64,000 nt of DNA, taken from an uncultured Aquimarina sp. (GTDB lineage: Bacteria; Bacteroidota; Bacteroidia; Flavobacteriales; Flavobacteriaceae). The notes beneath the pieces were generated by a model that was not told the origin of the DNA, did no database searches, and saw only the letters and a list, made by a program, of their open reading frames with translations. A program made the translations under genes and the position numbers. Positions 44,901 to 53,540 of this stretch are shown here, piece after piece; within the stretch, counting starts at the first letter, position 1, and each line of letters begins with the position of its first letter. The stretch lies in assembly GCA_947496355.1 (NCBI GenBank), contig CANMCO010000005.1:349167-413166 (forward strand), given 5' to 3'.

Positions 44901-45868
44901 TCTGTTTCGAGAGTTTTGAAATGCATAAACATTCCTTTTTTATCGGCATACTCAAACACCTTTTCCCATTGCGCAAGTTTAGACACATCAAATCTATCCT
45001 TGTGTACGCCCTGGTTCCATTGTTGACCATCATTATACCCATTATAGGTGTTCTCATTCACTTTTAATAAATGCGGAAATACGTTTTCATCATCTCCATG
45101 CAGACTTAAGGTTAAGAAAGAAAATGCATTTAGTCCCTTATTAGATAAGTACCTCACTACTCCCAATAGTTCGGTCCCTTTTCCTCCACTCCAAGTATAG
45201 GCACTAGCATCTGAAGCTTGGTAATCTTGTTGGTGAGGGTTCCAGGATTTTCGACGATTTCCTCTGTTTGGTGTTGCATCAAAATCTACATATGCCAACG
45301 TATTTTCTGGAGCATCGGCACCAGCTTTTACAAACCAATTTCCATTTGGACTAGTTGGATTAGTTCCTGTATATCTAAGATAATGTTGTCCTACATATCG
45401 CAACATCCCTTTGTTCTTTGCTCTATGATCTCGTCCACCTTTATCAGATTCTGAAACAGAAAATGACCCATTACTTCCGTCCATAAATCCAGCACCAGAT
45501 CCCCCACCATTAATGGCAACATTAGATCCTGATTTAAAAGACGCAGACCAGTTCCAGGTTCCTATTTGTTCTGGTGCAAAATGCACTCTCCATTTATTTC
45601 CTGAAGTACAACTATTGTTCTCGGCATTTCCACAGGCCGCATAATATCCTGGTACTTTATAACTCCTGTTACTTTCTTGATGCGTAAATGTGACTTCTAA
45701 CCTATAGTCTGAGAACGGATTAGGGTTAGCTGTCTCTGAGGTATTAGGTCCATTAAAGGTTAAACTGACCTTATGCCACCTTTTTAATTCTCCTTCGGGG
45801 ATCTGGGCTTTTATCACCAACCCAAGAAGGAAAAATGCAATTAAACAATTGAGTTTTGTAAGTTTCAT
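41963..45868 (-). CDS. Secreted multidomain DUF5060 glycoside hydrolase-like protein (T9SS)
   Basis: 1301 residues. Order: signal peptide (1-21), DUF5060 (about 25-140), TIM-barrel-like part (about 150-515) with candidate acids in NWNLSEETT and VVANDEQGSA, a collagen-binding-like domain ending in DWVALIRKK (about 520-605), a Gly/Asp linker, a carbohydrate-binding-like domain (about 620-810), a Big_9/PKD-type Ig domain (about 830-925), CBM6-like domain (about 930-1060), DNRLRE-type domain (about 1070-1220), and a type A T9SS sorting domain (about 1228-1301, SVFPNPITDRVSV). Secreted; likely attacks a red-algal polysaccharide, by context with the agarase. Exact family not assigned. Confidence 0.85.
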   Translation of the reverse strand: MKLTKLNCLIAFFLLGLVIKAQIPEGELKRWHKVSLTFNGPNTSETANPNPFSDYRLEVTFTHQESNRSYKVPGYYAACGNAENNSCTSGNKWRVHFAPEQIGTWNWSASFKSGSNVAINGGGSGAGFMDGSNGSFSVSESDKGGRDHRAKNKGMLRYVGQHYLRYTGTNPTSPNGNWFVKAGADAPENTLAYVDFDATPNRGNRRKSWNPHQQDYQASDASAYTWSGGKGTELLGVVRYLSNKGLNAFSFLTLSLHGDDENVFPHLLKVNENTYNGYNDGQQWNQGVHKDRFDVSKLAQWEKVFEYADKKGMFMHFKTLETENDNIMDNNGFGRQRKLYYRELIARFGHHLALNWNLSEETTIPDNVVKSTAAYIKQMDPYDHHIVIHTYPGQQDQRYNPLLGNNSELTGASVQTDKNKVHDDVKRWLEKSRNAGKKWVVANDEQGSANIGVDQDGKEDKLVRHKVLWGTLMAGGTGVEYYYGYQTGETDLSAQNHRSRDGKYSDAARALQFFNDNLLGSLTDMISSDGVTSDGNDYVLAKTGDVYAVYRPNGGSTGLNLPSGNDKYDVQWYNPRSGGNLTAKTTLDGNLVAPDNNDWVALIRKKNGNGGGDGGGDGDCVALEQNGVVAVEAEHFESQSKSDKRKWYVLNGSGSTPTPDPDPDHSNGASDGGYLEILPDTRVTHGDPLINGENFSNTAGQLAIINYKVKFTTPGKYFVWVRAHSMGSEDNGVHVGIDGTWPASGQRMQWCAGKNQWTWESKQRTAANHCGEAQKIFINVPSAGVHTISFSMREDGFEMDKFVLSKTYTKPSGNGPAEVLVDCGDQNSAPQVNVTSPSNGTTFQEGETISLSANASDTDGTIAKVEFYVNGNLVATEQQAPYQTSTTIANVGSYAITAKATDNDGAVTTSTAINIQIEGNTPPPTGTIDIPGAFEAESFDSKSGSIRIENTPGTTNQNLGYIKNGDYTEYNVNIASNGMYTFDFYASSAGVGGSVDIIEAGNTVGSITLPVTGQWHNYKKYSVDVSLTKGEKALRLLYKGGAGYLFNVDKVSTTIVAAPVEQTITLSPIHDAYLQGATRFNSDIVRVEQSKRTGYLMFDLSSINGTITNAQLKFTVNSDPGNGNLTVHRGTSNNWTENDLANGNKPSVGNLLGSLNNTYAIGNAKTINLNAVAVSGNKLSLILRMTSGNDFAFASKENGINKPPQLVITYTSARQQSLVSDNSNISVFPNPITDRVSVSGASIGSRVKIFNSTGMLQKEVIIKEGQNWIDMYDLPSGYYILNVFEQNKTNKVMSTRKIIKQ

Positions 45869-45973
45869 AATTAAAAGATTTGTTTGATTAAAAATTGGTA
45901 TTTACATTACTTATAGAAATATTCTTATCATGAATGTTTATTGACCACATTTCATGATTAATTTATGAGGAGT

Positions 45974-48196
45974 TTATTGTATCAAGAACCTTGTTTTAAT
46001 GCCGCTATCGCTTTGAAGAAAATATACTCCACTTGGCAGTTGGTCTACTTTCATCACATTACCCCTTAATCGGGAGTTGATTACTTCATTTCCATAAAAA
46101 TCAAAAACCCTAATTAAAGAATTATTTGGTATACCTAGAATGGTAATGGCATCTTTTGCCGGGTTAGGATACAATATAACTCTGGTGTTATTATCTTTTA
46201 TTTGGTTGGCACTAAGACTTCTATCCGTAATAATTGCTAGTCTCCATTTCTGATTTTGATTCGTAGCATTATACCCCCAGGTATGGATATTGGCATTAAC
46301 AGCACCGGCTGCTCTATCCAAAGCTACGTTTTGACAATGCACAGGTTTAAAAGAATACACATCTCCATTTTTTACTACTTTCCACTTCTGGTGACTATTA
46401 TTTGCACTTGTATACGTGGCTACATTATTACCGTTACCGCACTTAGCATAGGGCACTTCTAAATATCTATTGGTACTTGTGTTTTTGATTGTGTATACAT
46501 TATCTCCCAAATGATTAAAAATCCACTTCTGGTCATTATAGTTACCTGGATTATGCATTCTAGCATTATGGTTTCCTTGTGATCGCGATAATATTCTCTG
46601 GTTAGATGTAGTAGAAATTATAAAATAAGTCCCATTAGCAATGAATTGATTGTTGTTATTGGTAGCGCCTACCTTAAAAGTCAAGGTTTTAATAGTTTTA
46701 CCTCCTTCATTGTCTGTTGCTTCAGCTTTTAAGGTATACGAACCATCAGCCAGATTCTTAAGTTGTTCATCTTTATTTGCTAAGTGACCCCATTCGTATG
46801 GAGCTACATTTTCTTGCCTGACAAATCCATTATTCAGGTATAATTTTACATTGGTGATACTTCCATCGGTATCTGAAGCATTAACTACAGGTTTAATACT
46901 GGCTCCTTCATCCAATTGTGCTCCTTCTGTAATTCCTGAAAAACCAACATTAGGTAATTGATTTTGTCCACCACCATTACCTCCGCTTCGCTTCATGGCA
47001 TATAGTGTACCATATTTTGGAGGTGTGCTGAACATTGGAACCACATTTCTATTTGTATTAAATGTATATACCTTCTTGTCTGTATATTTTTTTCCGTTAT
47101 TTCCATCAATCACATCATTATCATAGAACATGTTTCCTTGTCCCGGATCTCCATGATAACTTGCACCTGTACCAATCACCTTCCATAAATGCCAATAAGG
47201 TCTATGAAGTTTACTTTTTTCGATTAAATTAAGCCCTAGATCACCTTGGTGAAAATTCATATCGGTTTCACTGTGACAATCATACACCACATTGTAAATA
47301 GCTCCTTGTTGAATTGCCCAATGACGTACATTTTTAACTGTGGTCTTTACCATTAATACGTAAGTCCCTGAAGAATTAATTCCGTATCCATGGCCATTGT
47401 TTCCTTTCTGAAAAGCTCCCTGAACAAGGGTATTTCTAATGGTAATATGTTTACTTGGGTTTGAGATAATAAGATGTGCAGATCCAGAATCTCTGAAATT
47501 ACAATTATCGATCCAACAGTTTTTTGTATTTCCATCCATTCTTACATAAGTAACGTCTATGTTCTTGACTGTATGATATTTGAAATTGGGACGGTCATGA
47601 TACACTCTTTCGTTCGGATAGTTTTGGCTTCTTATTGGATAAGCAGAAAAATAAGTAAAAGCCCAATCATGGTCGAGAGGAAACATTTGTTTCCCGTTGT
47701 AATCGGCATTATAGATCATCGAGAAATCTTCTAGACCTGCATTTTGTATATTTTGCCAAAAGAAGACTTCCTTCTTTTTTGGTTCTGAAGCTCCTTGAAA
47801 TCGCATAAAAACTTCTAATAAAACCCCATTTTTGCTTTGTCCTCGAAGAATAACATTGGATTTCATTATGATCTGACTTCTGATAGGATAGGTTCCATTT
47901 TTCAGTAACACTACCCCTCCTCCCGAAGAATTCACAGTATTAATGGCTGATTGAATATTATTTGCCATATCCGAATCCCCAGACACAACAGAAAGGGTTT
48001 GTTTTACCGGGTTGCTGGAACGATAAGGAATGCCCCCCTGAACACCTGCTTTTGCATACTCTCGCATTGCAGGAAATCGATTATCGTATTTACTTTCATC
48101 AAAAACCCATCCTGGATCTCCGATTTGTTGTGCTATTGATAAATTTGATAGCAATAACATGGTAATTATTACCAAAAAATGATGAATTGATTTCAT
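45974..48196 (-). CDS. Secreted parallel beta-helix protein with lectin module (T9SS)
   Basis: 740 residues. Signal peptide (1-22); right-handed beta-helix of the pectate-lyase superfamily (about 60-400: IQSAINTVNSSGGGVVLLKNGTYPI, then repeated NVILRGQ, NCWIDNCNFRDSG, HITIRNTLV); Ig-like domain (about 415-510, FSGITEGAQLDEGASIKPVV); ricin-type beta-trefoil (about 515-655); type A T9SS sorting domain (about 668-740, VILYPNPAKDAITI). Could be a lyase or hydrolase on the polysaccharide treated by its neighbours; catalytic residues are not recognised. Second gene of the operon, 14 bp after the GH16 gene. Confidence 0.85.
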   Translation of the reverse strand: MKSIHHFLVIITMLLLSNLSIAQQIGDPGWVFDESKYDNRFPAMREYAKAGVQGGIPYRSSNPVKQTLSVVSGDSDMANNIQSAINTVNSSGGGVVLLKNGTYPIRSQIIMKSNVILRGQSKNGVLLEVFMRFQGASEPKKKEVFFWQNIQNAGLEDFSMIYNADYNGKQMFPLDHDWAFTYFSAYPIRSQNYPNERVYHDRPNFKYHTVKNIDVTYVRMDGNTKNCWIDNCNFRDSGSAHLIISNPSKHITIRNTLVQGAFQKGNNGHGYGINSSGTYVLMVKTTVKNVRHWAIQQGAIYNVVYDCHSETDMNFHQGDLGLNLIEKSKLHRPYWHLWKVIGTGASYHGDPGQGNMFYDNDVIDGNNGKKYTDKKVYTFNTNRNVVPMFSTPPKYGTLYAMKRSGGNGGGQNQLPNVGFSGITEGAQLDEGASIKPVVNASDTDGSITNVKLYLNNGFVRQENVAPYEWGHLANKDEQLKNLADGSYTLKAEATDNEGGKTIKTLTFKVGATNNNNQFIANGTYFIISTTSNQRILSRSQGNHNARMHNPGNYNDQKWIFNHLGDNVYTIKNTSTNRYLEVPYAKCGNGNNVATYTSANNSHQKWKVVKNGDVYSFKPVHCQNVALDRAAGAVNANIHTWGYNATNQNQKWRLAIITDRSLSANQIKDNNTRVILYPNPAKDAITILGIPNNSLIRVFDFYGNEVINSRLRGNVMKVDQLPSGVYFLQSDSGIKTRFLIQ

Positions 48197-48210
48197 ATAT
48201 TTATGTGATT

Positions 48211-51200
48211 TTATTTTATAGCAAACTTTATTTTTATGCCTTTTTCGGTTTGTAAAAAATAGATTCCGCTAGGTAGTTTGTCAACTTTTAGAATATTCCC
48301 GTTTAACCTAGTATTAATAACTTCATAGCCATAAAAATCAATTACTGTAACCTTAGTATTGTGTTTTACACCCTGAATACGAATTATATCGGCTGCCGGG
48401 TTTGGGTATAGATCAATTTTATTTTGTTTGAAAATTTCAGAAGTTGTTACACGACTATTAGAAGATGGTTTTATATTCCATTTCTGATTATTGTTTGTAG
48501 CACTATACCCCCAAGTATGAACATTGGCATTAATAGCCCCAGCTGCCCTATCCAAAGCTACATTTTGACAATGCACAGGTTTAAAAGAATACAGATCTCC
48601 GTTCTTAACAGCCTTCCACTTCTGGTGGTTATTATTTGCACTCGTATAGGTAGCAACATTATTACCATTACCACATTTGGCATAGGGTACTTCTAAATAT
48701 CTATTGGTCCCTTTATTTTGTATAGTATATACATTATCTCCTAAGTGGTCAAAAACCCATAGTTGATCATCATAATTCCCAGGATCATGCATTCTGGCAC
48801 TATGATTCTCTACACCTCTGGATAATAATCGTTGATCATTTTGACTAGAAGTAATAAAATAAGTTCCATTGGCGATTAATGGCTCTGCAGAAGGAGGACT
48901 TGTCACTTCTACAACAGTCACATTAGTAATTGCATCGGTATCCAAAGCCTGTTGCCAATTGGTTCCTATAGGGCGAATATGTGACTTATAAGCATATCCA
49001 GATCCTACAGTAGGAAGAGAAGGTAAATTTACAGTAATTGCTTTGATACCAGAACCTTCATTAACCCGTTCCACTTTGCTAGCGATCCATGTATTGTTTT
49101 TCCAAAAGCTTACTGCAATTTCACGATCAATAGATGCAGAATATTGCATATTAAATGTATACGATCTTTCAGGATTTATAGTAGTTGAAGGATTTTTAAA
49201 GCTCACTTCATCTACTATTGATGGAGGTGTACCATCATTTACAGGTTTGTACGTTCGAACCCAGTCAACATAATATTTATTTTTATTCTGATTAGCAAGT
49301 TCTGCATCGGTTGCAACTATACCTTGATTTGATCTCCACGCATGATCTTCTATATCGATAATCATAAACGAGTCTCTATTAAGGCCCAATCCTTCTGGAT
49401 CATTGATACCATCTCGGCGAAGCTTATGTACTAACTTACCATCATAATAAAAATCAACTGTAAATGCATCTTTCCAGTAAGCTCCAAAGGTGTGCCAATC
49501 GTTTCTCCACGGTTCTTGGTTTGGTAATGTATGATGCTGTTGATCATTTAGATCCTGAAGAATTTGATTATTAGCACCTCGCACAAAAACATGGTAATTA
49601 GAAGAAGCTCTCGCTGCAAACCAGGTCTGATTAGGTCTATCACCACCATAGATCTCTAGAATATCAATTTCTCGTTTATCATCGGGGCTTAAGAACCAAA
49701 AATTTGATGACAACACCTGATTGGCTACTTTTGCTCTAACTTCAGTATAGATAGGGTATTTTATTGGAGTTTTTGAAGTAATAACTCCACAATGAACTTT
49801 GTTTGTTCCTTGCTTTCGAGAGGCTTTTATTATTAAATTCCCGCCAGAAACATTAGAATTATTCCGAGTCCATTCTGTCAAGCCAGGACCTGACCATCCA
49901 TTAAAATAAGTATCTTTCCATTTACTATTGAATTGATTTCCTTTACCATTATAATTGAAATCATCAGAATAGTTTGGCAATAATTCCCATTTCTTACCAT
50001 TTCCGGCATTCGCGGGAACCGGAATTCCTTGCCAATCCAAACCGCCATTAGCATTCTCTATGACTACATTATCGATCTGATCTCTATCAATTGCTTCTCT
50101 CCAGGTTGTACCCATTGGTCTAATATGTGTCTTATACATATATCCAGATCCTGTATTGGGCAAAGCAGGTAAAGTAACTGTAATCGACTTTGTACCCTTT
50201 CCTTTGACGACTATTTCTTTTTGTTGAGCAATCCAACTGGTAGCGGACCAAAATTCTACAACTATTTCTCTATTATCTGATGCTTCATAATCAATATTAA
50301 AAGTATAGCTGGTTTGAGGATTAATAATTGTTGGAGCATTTTTAAATCCTACTTTATCTACTTCTGCATTTCCATTATCATCGACCAATTTATATGACCG
50401 TACCCAATCGTAATAGGTAGTACGATTAGCAACAGAATCGTTCATTCCATCTTGTCCCGCTTTGGGTGGATTCCAATCATATGTTTCTACTACCATACGC
50501 AGATACATTGGCAAATCAAAATCTGCTGGAGGGATAATTGTATTTACAAGTTTTCCGTCTAAATAAAATAGTACTTCGTTTTTATTTTTCCACCATACTC
50601 CATACGTATGATAACCCTGCCAGGATTGACCGCCAAGTTCTGCTTTGCCTCCTTTTTGTCCGACCGGTGTACTGTTACAATTGGTATTTCTGCTATGGGT
50701 ATTTGAATTCATACTTTTGATCATTGTATTAATCCAATTAGCATTACCAGAATTAACCCCAACAGTTTCAGTAATATCCAATTCTGTTGTTCTTATATTA
50801 CAGCCAGAACCTTCATTTTTTTTATTAATAAGCCAAAAAGTTGAAGACATAAAAGTTTTATTAGCTTTCATTCGTGCCTCATAGTAACCATATAGATTTT
50901 TTGTTTTTGATCTTACTAGTCCGCCATTATGAGTCCATCCATTAGATGGGTTTGATTTTTTCGAGGCTGAAATTTTAAGGTTTCCGTCCGAAACAGATAC
51001 CGATGATTCTTCAAACCTGGCAGGTCGCCTACCCTCCCATTGAGGAGTATTTATTGCCCATTTGGCAGTATTAAGAGATGTACCATTAAATTCATCTGAG
51101 AGTTCATCTATTTTCTCCCATTTTTTACCATTAGGAGCTGTTGGTGTTTGCGCTTTCGATGATACTGTTATCATGCAGAAAAACAGTATCGAAATCATAA

Positions 51201-51216
51201 GTTTTATGACATTCAT
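48211..51216 (-). CDS. Two-domain GH16 beta-agarase (T9SS-secreted)
   Basis: 1001 residues. Signal peptide (1-22); GH16 domain A (about 30-282) with catalytic ELDITE (Glu145, Asp147, Glu150) and WEGRRPARF; Ig-like domain A (about 286-388); GH16 domain B (about 393-660) with EIDILE (Glu516, Asp518, Glu521); Ig-like domain B (about 668-772), clearly a duplicate of A; ricin-type lectin module (about 785-920); type A T9SS sorting domain (about 928-1001). Domain B, with DWQGIPVPANAGNGKKWEL and YSDDFNYN, matches known GH16 beta-agarases, which cut beta-1,4 bonds of agar. Domain A is an agarase/porphyranase-like relative. First gene of the agarolytic operon. Confidence 0.92.
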   Translation of the reverse strand: MNVIKLMISILFFCMITVSSKAQTPTAPNGKKWEKIDELSDEFNGTSLNTAKWAINTPQWEGRRPARFEESSVSVSDGNLKISASKKSNPSNGWTHNGGLVRSKTKNLYGYYEARMKANKTFMSSTFWLINKKNEGSGCNIRTTELDITETVGVNSGNANWINTMIKSMNSNTHSRNTNCNSTPVGQKGGKAELGGQSWQGYHTYGVWWKNKNEVLFYLDGKLVNTIIPPADFDLPMYLRMVVETYDWNPPKAGQDGMNDSVANRTTYYDWVRSYKLVDDNGNAEVDKVGFKNAPTIINPQTSYTFNIDYEASDNREIVVEFWSATSWIAQQKEIVVKGKGTKSITVTLPALPNTGSGYMYKTHIRPMGTTWREAIDRDQIDNVVIENANGGLDWQGIPVPANAGNGKKWELLPNYSDDFNYNGKGNQFNSKWKDTYFNGWSGPGLTEWTRNNSNVSGGNLIIKASRKQGTNKVHCGVITSKTPIKYPIYTEVRAKVANQVLSSNFWFLSPDDKREIDILEIYGGDRPNQTWFAARASSNYHVFVRGANNQILQDLNDQQHHTLPNQEPWRNDWHTFGAYWKDAFTVDFYYDGKLVHKLRRDGINDPEGLGLNRDSFMIIDIEDHAWRSNQGIVATDAELANQNKNKYYVDWVRTYKPVNDGTPPSIVDEVSFKNPSTTINPERSYTFNMQYSASIDREIAVSFWKNNTWIASKVERVNEGSGIKAITVNLPSLPTVGSGYAYKSHIRPIGTNWQQALDTDAITNVTVVEVTSPPSAEPLIANGTYFITSSQNDQRLLSRGVENHSARMHDPGNYDDQLWVFDHLGDNVYTIQNKGTNRYLEVPYAKCGNGNNVATYTSANNNHQKWKAVKNGDLYSFKPVHCQNVALDRAAGAINANVHTWGYSATNNNQKWNIKPSSNSRVTTSEIFKQNKIDLYPNPAADIIRIQGVKHNTKVTVIDFYGYEVINTRLNGNILKVDKLPSGIYFLQTEKGIKIKFAIK

Positions 51217-51263
51217 TGTGTGATTGTTTTTAGTTTCAATGTTTAGAAATGATATAGGAATCC

Positions 51264-51285
51264 TCTCTGCAGTTTCTTGCAGAGA
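51264..51285 (-). promoter_or_regulatory. Leader hairpin of the agarase mRNA
   Basis: Perfect 8-bp stem, 6-nt loop, 48 bp ahead of the agarase ATG, with no T-run after it. May be an RNA leader structure rather than a terminator. Confidence 0.4.
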
Positions 51286-51347
51286 TTGTTTCTATCTTAT
51301 AGACATTAGATAATGTATTAGGGTCTTATTTATCAGGCCAAATCAAG

Positions 51348-51458
51348 TTAAGTAGTAAATGCTTTTGCAATAGCAAATAACAAATACCTGGATGACCAAA
51401 AGATTTTTGAACGAAGAAATGTAGGTATAGGAATACCCTTAAGTAGTGCTGTTTTCAT
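51348..51458 (-). CDS. Possible 36-residue leader ORF
   Basis: ATG at 51456-51458, TAA at 51348-51350. The peptide is basic and hydrophobic (MKTALLKGIPIPTFL... ending AIAKAFTT). It reads toward the agarase operon with the hairpin between them, as a leader peptide would. No homologue recognised and the length is within chance range, so it may not be real. Confidence 0.3.
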   Translation of the reverse strand: MKTALLKGIPIPTFLRSKIFWSSRYLLFAIAKAFTT

Positions 51459-51728
51459 GATTGAGTTTGCGTTAGTTTGTGTAAATGGGTTAATTCAATT
51501 TTAATAGTTATTACTTTATATTTCACTTTATTAATAAAAGCTGATTTTGAAATAAAATCTATTATGGTTTATTGCTAATACTAAGTCTAAAGTTCTCTAT
51601 TCTAACGCGCAAATACATTTTTATAAAGGGTACATTAGGGGTACATTGCATAAAAAAAGAATACATACAGCGTACTATTTTTTATTTTATACGTTGTTAT
51701 AAAATAATACTAACTAACCCCGATTAAT

Positions 51729-53456
51729 GTGAAGCATTTAACCTACTGGATTATACTATTTATGCTACTGCAAAACCTTAATCCATTATATAGTCAAGAT
51801 TCTCAAGAATATGAAAACCAAATTAAGTATATAGACAGTTTATGTACAATAGCACAAGAAGATCTTATAGGTAATGGCGACCTGTGGAAAGAACAAATAA
51901 AGCTGTCACAAAAAGCAAAGTATCCAAAAGGAGAAGTGCGAAGTTTAGTCAATCTCGGAATTTATTACACAAACAACTCTATGGTTGATAGCGCCAACAT
52001 TGTTTATGACCAAGGTGAAAAAATTATAAAACAACACCTCGATCTAGAATATGCTTTAGCATATATTTATAACAACAAGGCATCTATTTTGAATAATCAG
52101 GAATTACATTATCAAGCCTTAAAATATTATCATAAAGCCTACAAAATAAACATAAAACAAGAAGATCAAAAAGCAGCATTGATCACCAAAATTAATATGT
52201 TAAATTGTCATTTGGCTCTTGGTGAGCCCGATAAAGTTTTGGCTTATTCAAAAGAGTTATTAGAAGATTCAACTGTTGTAAGTCATGAAGATCTAAAATA
52301 TCCATTATATACCAGTTTGGCCACAGCACATTTTGACAAAAAAGAATATGGAAAAGCAATAAACTGGTGGGCCGCCAATCTGGAAAGCATTCAACACTCT
52401 AATAAGAAAGGCGAGAAAAGCTTCTTAATGACTTCTATTGCAGACGCCTATAGAAGCCTTGGAGATTATAAACTCGCATTAGAAAAAGCTCTAGATGCCA
52501 AGAAGATTTTAGCCGACAAACCAGAATTAAGCGCTTATACCGCAACAAACGCGTTGGTACTAGGTAAAATTTACAATTCACTAGACAATCCTGATCAGGC
52601 CATAGCACATTTTGAAAATGCAATTCTTCAAAACCCCGATGATCCTATGGATGTGGCCTTCTCATATAAGAACTTGGGTGCCTTATATAAGAGAATAGAA
52701 TCATTGGATCTTTCTGCAAATTATTACGAAAAATATGGTAGTCTAATAGACAGTCTTTATCGCCATAGAAATGAAGATATTTCTAAAATATCAGAAGGAA
52801 AAATACAATTAATCGAAGAAGAATATAAAAATGATCTCTTGACAAAAGACAATGATATTTTGACCTACAAAACCGAAAAACAAGAACTATATATTATTTC
52901 TCTGGCCGTTGGGTTTTTTAGTCTTTTGTTTGTATTATTATCCTTGATTTTATACAAAAAATACAATAAAAGTGAACTGCAAATCGAATTATTAAAAGAG
53001 AATGAAAAAAAGATCTTAGAAAATCATTTGCAAAGTAGAGAAGAAGAATTCTTGGCAACTATGATCTCTGTAAATGAAAGATTAGATAAATTATCTGCCA
53101 TAAAAAAGAATCTCTCTTCGGCTATAAAATATAATAACAGAGAAGAAATTGTAGCCGCTGAAAAAAGACTGGATGTTTTTATTAAATCCACATCAGACCT
53201 AACTGTGCTAAAAGATAGAATCGAATCACAATATCCCGGTATAACAGCCCAAATTAACACTACTTTCCCTGATTTATCTACAAATGACATTAGGCATTGT
53301 CTTTTGATGAAACTTAATTTATCGATAAAAGAATCAGCTCAATTACTTAGCGTTTCGACGCATGCTGTAAAAATGGCAAGAAAACGATTAAAGAAGAAAA
53401 TGAATATTCCAGAGGATACTTCTCTAAAAGATCATCTTCAAAGTTTTATTTCATAA
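51729..53456 (+). CDS. TPR transcriptional regulator with LuxR-type HTH
   Basis: 575 residues from a GTG start; no in-frame ATG gives a good N-terminus, and GTG yields a signal sequence (MKHLTYWIILFMLLQNLNPLYSQ). Six or so TPR units fill about 60-350 (ALAYIYNNKASILNNQELHYQALKYYHKAYKI, SIADAYRSLGDYKLALEKALDAKKIL). A membrane helix (about 390-412) and a coiled coil lead to a C-terminal HTH (LSTNDIRHCLLMKLNLSIKESAQLLSVSTHAVKMARKRLKKKM). This is the Bacteroidota TPR-TM-HTH regulator type, sensing outside the membrane and binding DNA inside. Divergent from the agarase operon, so its likely regulator. Confidence 0.85.
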   Translation: MKHLTYWIILFMLLQNLNPLYSQDSQEYENQIKYIDSLCTIAQEDLIGNGDLWKEQIKLSQKAKYPKGEVRSLVNLGIYYTNNSMVDSANIVYDQGEKIIKQHLDLEYALAYIYNNKASILNNQELHYQALKYYHKAYKINIKQEDQKAALITKINMLNCHLALGEPDKVLAYSKELLEDSTVVSHEDLKYPLYTSLATAHFDKKEYGKAINWWAANLESIQHSNKKGEKSFLMTSIADAYRSLGDYKLALEKALDAKKILADKPELSAYTATNALVLGKIYNSLDNPDQAIAHFENAILQNPDDPMDVAFSYKNLGALYKRIESLDLSANYYEKYGSLIDSLYRHRNEDISKISEGKIQLIEEEYKNDLLTKDNDILTYKTEKQELYIISLAVGFFSLLFVLLSLILYKKYNKSELQIELLKENEKKILENHLQSREEEFLATMISVNERLDKLSAIKKNLSSAIKYNNREEIVAAEKRLDVFIKSTSDLTVLKDRIESQYPGITAQINTTFPDLSTNDIRHCLLMKLNLSIKESAQLLSVSTHAVKMARKRLKKKMNIPEDTSLKDHLQSFIS

Positions 53457-53540
53457 ATCTGGTATTCTTTCATTTATAAAAAATCACTTTTTACACTCTT
53501 AAAAATTTTATGTAGTTTGGCTATCCGAAACTGTTCACGG

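Larger units (their letters stand above)
51217..51728. other. 512-bp divergent regulatory region of the agarase locus
   Basis: Lies between the agarase operon (minus) and the TPR-LuxR regulator (plus). Holds a perfect 8-bp hairpin TCTCTGCA/TGCAGAGA at 51264-51285, close to the agarase start, and a possible 36-codon leader ORF at 51348-51458 (minus). A clear TAnnTTTG element is not found on either strand. Confidence 0.5.
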
